A stretch of 56,866 nucleotides of DNA from Candidatus Eisenbacteria bacterium (GTDB taxonomy: Bacteria; Eisenbacteria; RBG-16-71-46; SZUA-252). The notes under the pieces were generated by a model, which saw only the letters and a program-made list of their open reading frames with translations, made no database searches and was not told the origin of the DNA. Below, one piece after another: positions 9,193-16,357 of the stretch. The stretch's first letter is position 1, and each line of letters starts with the position of its first letter. The position numbers and the translations under genes were made by a program. The stretch covers positions 1-56,866 of the forward strand of contig VBOW01000068.1 of the NCBI GenBank assembly GCA_005893275.1, written 5' to 3'.

Positions 9193-9877
9193 TCCGAAGC
9201 GGAGAGGTTGCCAGGAACGACTGGGCGTGGCGCACGCCGATCGGCCAGCCGTGGGTCTGGGACAGGGTTCCAATATATTCGGAAACCTCGGGGACGGCCG
9301 TGGTCGGCTTGGGCTTGTCGGGATTGTGGAACTGCGTCTTGTGGCACGCGAGCGCCGCCATCCACGTATCGAAATATCGGCTCACATCGACCGTGAACGT
9401 CGGGCGCATGCCCGGCGGGATGAAGTAATAGTAGACCGCCTTGGCCTGATGCGGATCCCCCTCCACCGGCGCCTTCGCAAGATGCGCGAGGTTGAACGCC
9501 TGCGCGACGAGAATCCCCGTCTTGAAATGGTCATTGTGTCCGAGGCCGCGCCCGATCGGCAGATCGTAGTAGGGAGCGAAGAGGATCTCGGGTCGGTATT
9601 TCCGTATCGTGGCGGCCACCTTGCAGCGATTCTCGAACGTGTCCTCGATCCGGTTGTCGCCCAGGTCCAGATTGGCCCGCACGTCGAGCTGGAGGATTTT
9701 CGCGGCCTCCGCGCACTCCCGATCCCGCTCTTCCGGAGTGCCCCATCCCATGTCTCCGCGGGTCATGTCCACGATTCCGGTCTTGTGGCCCAAATCCTTC
9801 ATCTTGAGCAGGAGGCCCCCGGCGCCGATTTCGGCGTCGTCGGGATGGGGCCCGAAGACGAGCACGTTGAGCTTCAT
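9146..9877 (-). CDS. bshB1: PIG-L family deacetylase, BshB1-like (bacillithiol pathway type)
   Basis: 243 residues. The metal site HPDD (His11-Asp14) in GPHPDDAEIGAGG, the TRGDMGWGTPEER loop and GLGHNDHFKTG are characteristic of BshB1, the enzyme that removes the acetyl group from GlcNAc-malate to give GlcN-malate in bacillithiol synthesis. The other bacillithiol genes (bshA, bshC) are not in this window, so a different GlcNAc-linked substrate cannot be excluded. The ATG overlaps the stop of the upstream zinc-ribbon gene (ATGA at 9874-9877), indicating one minus-strand operon. The 3' end overlaps the convergent SPATA20-like gene. Confidence 0.85.
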   Translation of the reverse strand: MKLNVLVFGPHPDDAEIGAGGLLLKMKDLGHKTGIVDMTRGDMGWGTPEERDRECAEAAKILQLDVRANLDLGDNRIEDTFENRCKVAATIRKYRPEILFAPYYDLPIGRGLGHNDHFKTGILVAQAFNLAHLAKAPVEGDPHQAKAVYYYFIPPGMRPTFTVDVSRYFDTWMAALACHKTQFHNPDKPKPTTAVPEVSEYIGTLSQTHGWPIGVRHAQSFLATSPLRIKDPMDLVREIQPRP

Positions 9878-10179
9878 TCGCGGTCAGGCTCCTTGGTTTT
9901 GAAAAGCTGATCCAGCTTCGAGCGCGCCGTCGACGCGCGGTCCTTTCCGGCGCCCCCTTTGCCCGCTGGATTGAGGGAAAAATATTCGCAAAAGTTCCGC
10001 CGCTCACGGTCCGTGACCCATTCCGCCTGGGGCTCGCGGCACATGTTGTGCGCGTTCCGGTCGAAGTGCCGGCATTGCACGCAGGCGTGCAGGTCCCGTC
10101 GGCACGAAGGGCACTCCGTGTCCCGGACGATCCGCAGCTTGGGATCGAGCGATGTCCCGCAGAAAAAGCAGGCGCTCAT
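9874..10179 (-). CDS. Small zinc-ribbon protein
   Basis: 101 residues from ATG 10179, chosen because an excellent Shine-Dalgarno sequence (GGAGGTGATC) lies directly upstream and the first residues start the first Cys pair. An in-frame start further up at 10344 would run through non-conserved sequence. Paired cysteines, CFFCG, CPSC, CVQC and later NMCRE and FCEYF, suggest two zinc-binding knuckles. The C-terminal third is basic and low in complexity. It is the first gene of a two-gene operon with bshB1, coupled by an ATGA overlap. No function is known to me; a metal-binding or protein-binding role is inferred. Confidence 0.75.
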   Translation of the reverse strand: MSACFFCGTSLDPKLRIVRDTECPSCRRDLHACVQCRHFDRNAHNMCREPQAEWVTDRERRNFCEYFSLNPAGKGGAGKDRASTARSKLDQLFKTKEPDRE

Positions 10180-10334
10180 CGGATCACCTCCATAGGTAGC
10201 TCTCCTCGCCATGATAGGGAGCCCCGGCGCCGCGCGGCCAGCGCTTTCTAATCCCTCCCTTGACTCGACCCTGGGGGCTGGTGGATCATCGGAGCGACTT
10301 GGTTCTCCCGTCCAATCGGAGGCTTTCGCGACCG

Positions 10335-11213
10335 ATGAATACACGCGCTGGGGGTTGGGTCGCCGGAACGCTTGCCGTGTCCTTGTTCGCCGTGGGCTGC
10401 ATGCAGGCGAAGAAGCCGGTGCCCGCGGGGATCGAATGGAACAAGGCTTTCGACGCGGCGCTGAGCGACGCGCAAGCCCATCACCGGCCGATCCTCCTCG
10501 ACTTCTACACAGACTGGTGAATGTGGTGTAAGGCTCTGGAAGAGTCTACCTACGTCGACCCGACATTCATCCAGTTCTCCAAGCGGTTCACCTGCGCCAA
10601 GCTGAACGCCGAAGTCGATACCACGACGGCCGCGCGGTATCGCGTGCTGAGCTATCCCACCATCATGGTGCTCAACGAGAAGGGGGAGGAGCTGGACCGC
10701 GTCGTCGGCTACTACCGTGCGCCGCAGTTCGTGTCCCAGGTCGAAGACTATCTCGCCGGCCGGAATACGCTCGGCTCGATGATCGCGGAAGAGCCCGCCA
10801 AGCGGGACAGCGCGGAATTCGTCTACCGGCTGGCGGATCGATTCGCGGACCACGGCCTGTTCGACGAGTCGCGGAAACGGTTCCTCCGGTTCGTGACGCT
10901 CGACCCGAAAAACGTGTCGGGCCGCGTGGACGACGCGCTCTACCGGCTCGCCCGCATGGCGCGGAAGGAGCACGACTACGCCTCGGACCGGAAATACGCG
11001 CAGATGATCCTCGATCGTTACCCCGGCAGCGACATGATGAGGCCCGCCTTTCTGGAGTTGGGCCAGGGGTACCGGAAAGACGGTCACCTCACGAAAGCGC
11101 GCACGATCTTCCTGGACTACGCGAAGCGCTTCCCGGATGACGAGGACGCTCCGTGGGCCCGGGAGCAGGCGGACAGCCTCGCCCTGCAGATCGCCAACCG
11201 CCCCGGCGCCTGA
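10335..11213 (+). CDS. Thioredoxin-fold selenoprotein lipoprotein (in-frame TGA read as Sec62) with TPR-like C-terminus
   Basis: The frame runs from ATG 10335 (GGAGG at 10318-10322) to the TGA at 11211 with one internal TGA at 10518-10520. With that codon read as selenocysteine the product has 292 residues. It starts with a signal peptide and a lipobox-like LFAVGC, then a thioredoxin_7-type domain: ILLDFYTDW, then Sec62-Met-Trp-Cys65-Lys, then SYPTIMVLNEKG with the cis-proline. The TGA falls exactly on the first Cys of the CxxC redox site. The last 120 residues form TPR-like helical pairs. A stem-loop right after the TGA resembles a bacterial SECIS. A weak promoter (TTGACT, 18-bp spacer, GATCAT) is possible at 10260-10289. 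It is likely anchored on the periplasmic side of a membrane. A Cys-to-stop mutation is the alternative. Confidence 0.85.
10525..10550 (+). promoter_or_regulatory. Candidate bacterial SECIS element
   Basis: Five bases after the in-frame TGA (10518-10520) the mRNA can fold into a lower stem GGU/ACC (10525-10527 with 10548-10550), a 3-base bulge, and a 7-bp upper stem AGGCUCU/AGAGUCU (10531-10537 with 10541-10547) capped by GGA. The apical loop begins 17 bases past the TGA and has G in its first positions, matching the general form of bacterial SECIS elements, which recruit SelB and Sec-tRNA. The fold was made by eye. Confidence 0.65.
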
Positions 11214-11237
11214 CGGCGCCCCCCGCGCCCTGGCCGC

Positions 11238-12314
11238 ATGAAGATCGGGATCCTGGGGCTTCCCCAGGCCGGCAAGACCACCCTGTTCCAGGCGCTCACC
11301 CGCGGCCAGGCGCAAGCCTCCTCATCGCGGGGCGAAAAGGTTCACCTGGGCTCGGTGGCCGTCCCCGACCGCCGGCTCGACCATTTGGGCGAGATGTACA
11401 AGCCGAAGAAGTTCACCCCCGCCAAGGTCGATTACGTGGACGCTCCCGCGCTCGAGACGAGCGGCCGGGAGCGCGGGGCGCTTGCCGCGCTCGCACCGCT
11501 TCGGGACGTGGACGCCTACGCGCTCGTTGTGCGCGCGTTCGCGGATCCTACCGTGGCTCACGTGATGGAGACCGTGGATCCGGCGCGCGACGCCGCATGG
11601 CTCCTGGGGGAGCTTCTGCTCGAGGACCTGGCCGTCGTGGAGCGGCGGCTCGACCGGATCGACAAGGCGCTCAAGGTCGGCAAGAAGCCCGAGGATGCAA
11701 ACGAGTACGAGGCGCTGAAGCTCGCGCGCGCGGCGCTCGAATCGGAGCGGCCCGTGGGCGCCGCCGGGCTGAGCGCGGCCCAGGAGCGAAGCATCCGCGG
11801 ATTCCAGCTTTTCTCGATGAGACCCTGGATCTTCGTGGTGAATGCGGACGACGAGCAGATGAGAACGGGGGAAGCCTCGCTGGTCGAACCGCTCGCTAGC
11901 CGTTTTCCCGCGATCCGCGCGATCGCCCTCTCGGCCAAGACCGAGTCCGAGCTGGCCCTGCTCCCCGAGGAGGAAGCCGGGGAGTTCATGGGGGTTCTTG
12001 GAATCCATGAGCCCGGTCTCACGCGGATGATCCGGATCTGCTTCGACGCGCTCGGGCTCCTGTCCTTCTTCACGGTCGGACCCGACGAGGTCCGGGCGTG
12101 GACGATCCGAAACGGGTCCACGGCACCCCAGGCGGCGGGCGTGATCCACAGCGACCTCGAGCGCGGCTTCATCCGCGCCGAGGTGATCGCCTACGACGAT
12201 CTCGCGAAGTCCCAAACCATGGCGAGAGCGCGGGAGCAGGGTCTCTTGCGCACCGAGGGGCGAGACTATAGAGTCCACGACGGCGACATCCTGAATATCC
12301 GCTTCAGCGTGTGA
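11238..12314 (+). CDS. ychF: YchF/OLA1-family P-loop ATPase
   Basis: 358 residues, normal length for the family. The P loop is GLPQAGKTT (residues 7-15); the usual DxxG region reads DYVDAPAL. A helical insertion follows (about 100-200), and the C-terminal TGS domain reads WTIRNGSTAPQAAGVIHSD and GFIRAEVIAYDDL. YchF binds ATP in preference to GTP, associates with ribosomes and is linked to oxidative-stress responses. The nucleotide-specificity motif is degenerate (NADDEQ), as expected for ATP users. It follows the selenoprotein gene by 24 bases on the same strand and may be co-transcribed. Confidence 0.93.
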   Translation: MKIGILGLPQAGKTTLFQALTRGQAQASSSRGEKVHLGSVAVPDRRLDHLGEMYKPKKFTPAKVDYVDAPALETSGRERGALAALAPLRDVDAYALVVRAFADPTVAHVMETVDPARDAAWLLGELLLEDLAVVERRLDRIDKALKVGKKPEDANEYEALKLARAALESERPVGAAGLSAAQERSIRGFQLFSMRPWIFVVNADDEQMRTGEASLVEPLASRFPAIRAIALSAKTESELALLPEEEAGEFMGVLGIHEPGLTRMIRICFDALGLLSFFTVGPDEVRAWTIRNGSTAPQAAGVIHSDLERGFIRAEVIAYDDLAKSQTMARAREQGLLRTEGRDYRVHDGDILNIRFSV

Positions 12315-12388
12315 GAAGGAAACTCGGCCCTCCCGGCGAGCGTAGTGGGGTGAAGCCTCTGCCCATACGTTTCGCGAGGAGGGGAGCC

Positions 12389-13276
12389 ATGAGCGTTTCC
12401 ATGAGAATAGCCACGGGTCTGGGACTCGGTTTTCTCGTCGTCGCCGCAGGCGGCGGGGTTCAAGGCCGGGCGCAGGCGGCTGAAGTCCGCAGCGTCTCCG
12501 AGCGCCTCATTCCGTTCGAGGCGGGGGGATCGATCCGTATCCAGGACAAGAACGGCCGCCTCACCGTGGAGGGGTGGCCGCGCAACGAGGTCCGGATTGA
12601 GATCACGCGCAACGTCAGGGCGGAGGACAAGGCCAAGGCCGAGCGCCTCATGAAGGAGCTCAGGGCGGACGTGGAGGTCCGCAATGGGCGCATCGATATC
12701 GTGAGCCACTTCCCCAAGCGCCGTGAGACGATCGGAATCTGGGACATCCTGGGGCGCAAGGTCGCGTCTCTCCAGATCAGCTATTACGTCCAGGTGCCGG
12801 CCGAGACCGATCTGATGCTCGGGACCACCAACGGCGAGGTCCGGGTCCACGGGGTGAAGGGCCGCGTGGAAGCCACGACGACGAACGGCGACATCCGGGT
12901 CGGGGACGTCCGGGGCGGGGTCACGCTCGCGACCACGAACGGAGAGATCGAGCTCACGGGCATGACCGGAGAGGCCGCGGCGCGCACCACCAACGGCAGC
13001 GTCGTCGCAGAAGTTCGCGGCGTGTCCCCGACCGGCGGAATCGACCTCATGACCACCAACGGAAACGTCGAGGCGTATTTCCCGAACGATCTCAAGGCGG
13101 CGGTGGAGGCGGTGACCACGAACGGGCGCGTGGCGATCACGTTTCCGATCACGAGCCGCGGGGTGATGACTTCCAAATCGATTCGAGGCACCATTAACGG
13201 AGGGGGCGCTACCATCTCGCTCGCCACCACCAACGGGAACGTCGAAGTACGCCGGCTGGGGGAGCGCCGGCCCTAA
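12389..13276 (+). CDS. Exported DUF4097 beta-repeat protein with seven TTNG repeats
   Basis: 295 residues from ATG 12389, preceded by GAGGAGGGG; an in-frame upstream start at 12311 overlaps ychF and lacks a signal peptide at its end. The N-terminus is a signal sequence (MRIATGLGLGFLVVAAGGG). From about residue 145 the chain repeats TTNG followed by a short strand (TTNGEVRV, TTNGDIRV, TTNGEIEL, TTNGSVVA, TTNGNVEA, TTNGRVAI, TTNGNVEV), mostly spaced 18-22 residues, which predicts a right-handed beta-solenoid. DUF4097 proteins are often linked to envelope stress sensing or adhesion, but no precise function is established. Confidence 0.85.
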   Translation: MSVSMRIATGLGLGFLVVAAGGGVQGRAQAAEVRSVSERLIPFEAGGSIRIQDKNGRLTVEGWPRNEVRIEITRNVRAEDKAKAERLMKELRADVEVRNGRIDIVSHFPKRRETIGIWDILGRKVASLQISYYVQVPAETDLMLGTTNGEVRVHGVKGRVEATTTNGDIRVGDVRGGVTLATTNGEIELTGMTGEAAARTTNGSVVAEVRGVSPTGGIDLMTTNGNVEAYFPNDLKAAVEAVTTNGRVAITFPITSRGVMTSKSIRGTINGGGATISLATTNGNVEVRRLGERRP

Positions 13277-13297
13277 CGAATCCATGGGAGGAACGGA

Positions 13298-13870
13298 GTG
13301 AGCACCGAGGTTCCGCAATCGACCATCCGGATCTCCGGCCCCATGACGCGGGGCGATTTGCTCCTGCTCCTGTGCTGGTTCGCGGATACCAACTCGGTCC
13401 CGGAAGTCCGCGGCATCAAGGGCCTCTCGCGGCTGACACGCCTCTCGCTGATCCTGGGAGATGAGCTGGGCCTCCGGCGAACGATCCAGCCTTTCTTCGA
13501 ATACCATCGTACCCCCTCGGGCGGGATCGCGAGCCCCGAGGTATGGGGCGAGCTTCTCGCGCTCCGCGCGTACCAGGTGCTACAGCCCCTCCCCGCGGAC
13601 GAGCCGACGCCCCCGGAGGAGATCGAGGAGCGCCGCTACTTGCTCGAGCACCACATTCCGGCTCATGAGCGCTCGCGGTATCCGATGCCCGCCTATTTCG
13701 AACGGGACGTGCTGACGAACAAGGGAACCTTTTTCGCGGCGAAGCGCGAGGACCAGACGATCCAGCGCTGGATCAAAGTCTTCAAGACGACGGCCGAGCT
13801 CAATCAACTCCCCCTTTCGGATCTGACCGCCCGCGCGCTCCCGCTCCTGGGAGCCCATGTGGCCCGTTAG
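13298..13870 (+). CDS. Hypothetical protein
   Basis: 190 residues from GTG 13298, with GGGAGGAACGG just upstream. The product is soluble, with no signal peptide or membrane helix. The first half (TRGDLLLLLCWFADTN, KGLSRLTRLSLILGDELGL, FFEYHRTPSGGIASPEVW) looks like a small winged-helix fold and faintly recalls YwgA-type proteins, but I do not recognise the family with confidence. It lies 21 bases after the DUF4097 gene on the same strand. Confidence 0.65.
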   Translation: MSTEVPQSTIRISGPMTRGDLLLLLCWFADTNSVPEVRGIKGLSRLTRLSLILGDELGLRRTIQPFFEYHRTPSGGIASPEVWGELLALRAYQVLQPLPADEPTPPEEIEERRYLLEHHIPAHERSRYPMPAYFERDVLTNKGTFFAAKREDQTIQRWIKVFKTTAELNQLPLSDLTARALPLLGAHVAR

Positions 13871-13906
13871 GCCCGGCGGTCGTCACTTCCGGCGCGCGGC
13901 AGGTTC

Positions 13907-14131
13907 ATGTTCCGGTTCTTGATCCGCCTCCTTCTCGCAATCTTCACTTTTCGCGTTCTGATCGGTCTCGTGCGGTTCGCGGCGAGGATCGCGTCGCGGG
14001 ACCCCGCCGCCCGTGTCGGCTCGCGGCGGGGGGATGGACCGGGAGAACCGCGCGAGCGCGCGCCGCGGCCCCTCGTCGACCGCGCTTCGGCGATCGACGT
14101 TCCATTCACCGAAGAGAGCAGGGAGTCCTGA
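13907..14131 (+). CDS. Small membrane protein
   Basis: 74 residues. An N-terminal hydrophobic helix (MFRFLIRLLLAIFTFRVLIG, continuing through about residue 28) is followed by a polar, Arg/Pro-rich tail ending in ASAIDVPFTEESRES. Small proteins of this design, one helix and a charged tail, are frequent next to housekeeping genes. The reading frame ends one base before the next start codon, consistent with an operon. Function unknown. Confidence 0.55.
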   Translation: MFRFLIRLLLAIFTFRVLIGLVRFAARIASRDPAARVGSRRGDGPGEPRERAPRPLVDRASAIDVPFTEESRES

Positions 14132-14132
14132 C

Positions 14133-14498
14133 ATGGCCGTCGTCCGCTATCTGGTCGATGATGTCGATCGCGCCGTGGAGTTCTATACGAAGAAGCTCGG
14201 CTTCAGCCTGGTCGAGCGGCGGGGGAAGCCGTTCGCGATGGTCGGTTTCGGCGACACCACGCTCTGGCTGAGCGGACCGGAGAGCTCCGCCGCGCGGCCG
14301 ATGCCGGATGGAAGGAAGCCCGTCCCCGGGGGATGGAATCGCCTCGTGGTGGAGGTCTCGGACCTCGAGTCTCGGGTCGGGGTCATGAAGCGGGACGGCG
14401 TTACGTTTCGAAACGAGATCGTCTCGGGCCCGGGCGGGAAACAGATCCTGATCGAGGACGGGTGCGGGAACGTCGTGGAGCTTTTCCAGCCTGCGTGA
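14133..14498 (+). CDS. VOC-family (glyoxalase/dioxygenase fold) protein
   Basis: 121 residues from ATG 14133; GGGAG lies 8 bases upstream. The sequence starts directly with the VOC beta-alpha-beta pattern (VVRYLVDDVDRAVEFYTKKLGF) and ends with GNVVELFQPA, the usual metal-ligand Glu strand. The His expected in the first strand is replaced (VVRYLV), so the metal site may be incomplete and the role may be binding and not catalysis. The substrate cannot be predicted. Confidence 0.85.
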   Translation: MAVVRYLVDDVDRAVEFYTKKLGFSLVERRGKPFAMVGFGDTTLWLSGPESSAARPMPDGRKPVPGGWNRLVVEVSDLESRVGVMKRDGVTFRNEIVSGPGGKQILIEDGCGNVVELFQPA

Positions 14499-14526
14499 CC
14501 GTCCGGAGCCGGAGCGGGAGAGCCGA

Positions 14527-14934
14527 GTGGGCAAGAGCAGCCACATCCTGGAAGTTCACACCCGCGCGCGCACAGAGTTCGTTCCGCTGAGCGATCGCAT
14601 CAGGGATGAGGCGTCCGATCTTCTCACAGGCTCGGGTGTCCTCCATCTCTACGTACCTCATACGACCGCCGGCATTTGCGTGAATGAAGGGGCGGACCCG
14701 GACGTCGTGGCCGACCTGGGGCGCGTCCTCGAACGGCTCGTCCCGTGGACCGACGGCTACCGCCACGCCGAGGGGAACGCCGCGGCCCACCTGAAGGCGG
14801 CCTTCGTCGGAACATCGGCCCTGGTGCCGGTTCGAAATTCGAAGCTAACGCTGGGGCGCTGGCAGGAAATTTTCTTCTGCGAATTCGACGGACCGCGGCA
14901 CCGCACCGTCGAGCTCCAATTCCTCTCGGCATGA
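14527..14934 (+). CDS. YjbQ family protein (UPF0047, thiamine-phosphate-synthase-like)
   Basis: 135 residues from GTG 14527, with GGGAGAG upstream. The family signature is complete: SGVLHLYVPHTTAGICVNEG near residue 45, AAHLKAAFVGTSALVPV, and GRWQEIFFCEFDGPRHR. Members of the YjbQ family show weak thiamine-phosphate synthase activity in some bacteria, but the physiological role is uncertain. The length is typical. Confidence 0.9.
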   Translation: MGKSSHILEVHTRARTEFVPLSDRIRDEASDLLTGSGVLHLYVPHTTAGICVNEGADPDVVADLGRVLERLVPWTDGYRHAEGNAAAHLKAAFVGTSALVPVRNSKLTLGRWQEIFFCEFDGPRHRTVELQFLSA

Positions 14935-14962
14935 GAACGCCGGCTCCGCGGACACCGATCTC

Positions 14963-16357
14963 ATGACAGAGCCCCTGGACCTCTTTCCGGAAGAGTCGCG
15001 GCGCCGCGCCAAGCGTCCCCCTCTCGCCGAGCGGATGCGTCCTCGGAGCTTCGAGGAATTCCTCGGTCAGGAGGAGCTCTTGAGGCCCGGAAGCCTTCTC
15101 AAGAGCGCGGTCGAGCGAGGAGAGCTTCCGTCGGTGATTTTCTGGGGTCCGCCGGGCTCGGGCAAGACCACGCTCGCGCGCCTCATCGCGCGGGCGAGCG
15201 GGAGCCATTTCGTCGCGTTCAGCGCGGTCACCTCGGGCGTCAAGGAAGTCCGCGAGGTGATCGAGCGCGCCCGCCTGGAGAAGAAGGCCCGCGGCGTGGC
15301 CACGCTTCTTTTTGTCGACGAGATCCACCGCTTCAATAAGGCACAGCAGGACGCGTTCTTGCCGCACGTCGAGGACGGCACGATCGTGCTCATGGGAGCC
15401 ACGACGGAGAATCCTTCCTTCGAGGTCATCAATGCCCTCCTCTCGCGGATGCAGGTCATCGTGCTGCCCGCGCTCTCGGAGGGGGCGATCGTGGAGATCC
15501 TGAAGCGCGCCGCCGCCGACCCGGAACGGGGCCTGGGGGCGCATCCGCCCGAGGTCGCGGAGGAGACGCTGAAGCTGATCGCGCGGCTCTCCGGCGGCGA
15601 TGCCCGGATCGCGCTCAACATACTCGAGGGCGCCGCGATGATCGCGGCGGGCGCCGGCGCGCGCGCCCTTACGGAGATGGAAGTGCGCGAGGCGGCCCAG
15701 CGGAAGATGCTCCCGTACGACCGCGCGGGGGAGGAGCATTTCAACATCATCTCGGCGCTCCACAAGAGTCTCCGCGGAAGCGATCCCGACGCCGGGCTCT
15801 ACTGGCTCGCGCGGATGCTCGAGGCGGGGGAAGATCCGCTCTACGTGGCGCGAAGGCTCATGCGATTCGCCTCCGAAGACGTGGGTCTCGCCGATCCCGA
15901 GGCGCTTCGGCTCGCGGTCGCGGTCAAAGATGCCGTGCACTTTCTCGGGATGCCGGAGGGCAACACCGCCCTCGCCGAGCTTACGGTCTATCTCGCGCTC
16001 GCGCCCAAGAGCAACTCGGTCTACCTTGCCTACGAGCGTGCCTCGCGTGACGCGCTGGAGAAGCCGCCGTACCCGGTGCCGCTCTCCATCCGAAACGCCC
16101 CCACGCCGCTCATGAAAGGCCTCGGATACGGCAAGGGCTACGAGTACGCCCACGACTACGAGGACGCGATCGTCGGCCAGCGCTACCTTCCCGAAGAGCT
16201 TCAAGACGTCCGCTACTGGGAAGGCGTTCCGCGCGGCCAGGAGGCCGAGCTCGTGGAGAGGCTCAAGCGCCTGAATGCGGAGAAAGCGAGACGCCGCGGC
16301 GGGGCCGGACCCGAGGGACCGCCTCGAGGCCCCAGGCGCGGGAAGCCGTCCGGATGA
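14963..16357 (+). CDS. rarA: Replication-associated recombination protein A, AAA+ ATPase
   Basis: 464 residues. The N-terminal PLAERMRPRSFEEFLGQEELL, the Walker A motif GPPGSGKTTLA (near residue 59), Walker B DEIHRFNKAQQDAFLP, and sensor ATTENPSFEVI identify RarA/MgsA, the bacterial homologue of eukaryotic WRNIP1. The C-terminal half contains the tetramerisation and DnaX-like region (FNIISALHKSLRGSDPDAGLYWLARM). It acts at stalled replication forks. The ATGA overlap with the next gene suggests translational coupling. Confidence 0.95.
   Translation: MTEPLDLFPEESRRRAKRPPLAERMRPRSFEEFLGQEELLRPGSLLKSAVERGELPSVIFWGPPGSGKTTLARLIARASGSHFVAFSAVTSGVKEVREVIERARLEKKARGVATLLFVDEIHRFNKAQQDAFLPHVEDGTIVLMGATTENPSFEVINALLSRMQVIVLPALSEGAIVEILKRAAADPERGLGAHPPEVAEETLKLIARLSGGDARIALNILEGAAMIAAGAGARALTEMEVREAAQRKMLPYDRAGEEHFNIISALHKSLRGSDPDAGLYWLARMLEAGEDPLYVARRLMRFASEDVGLADPEALRLAVAVKDAVHFLGMPEGNTALAELTVYLALAPKSNSVYLAYERASRDALEKPPYPVPLSIRNAPTPLMKGLGYGKGYEYAHDYEDAIVGQRYLPEELQDVRYWEGVPRGQEAELVERLKRLNAEKARRRGGAGPEGPPRGPRRGKPSG

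Noticed and set aside
10521-11213. A separate 230-residue gene beginning with the ATG that follows the TGA
   Set aside because: It would begin inside the thioredoxin active site, has no Shine-Dalgarno at the right place, and leaves an orphan signal peptide and half domain upstream in the same frame.
11205-11220. Terminator after the selenoprotein gene
   Set aside because: GGCGCC/GGCGCC can form a hairpin around the stop codon, but there is no T tract and ychF follows closely on the same strand.
14624-16204. A 526-residue minus-strand open frame
   Set aside because: It mirrors rarA and YjbQ on the other strand and has no recognisable domain.
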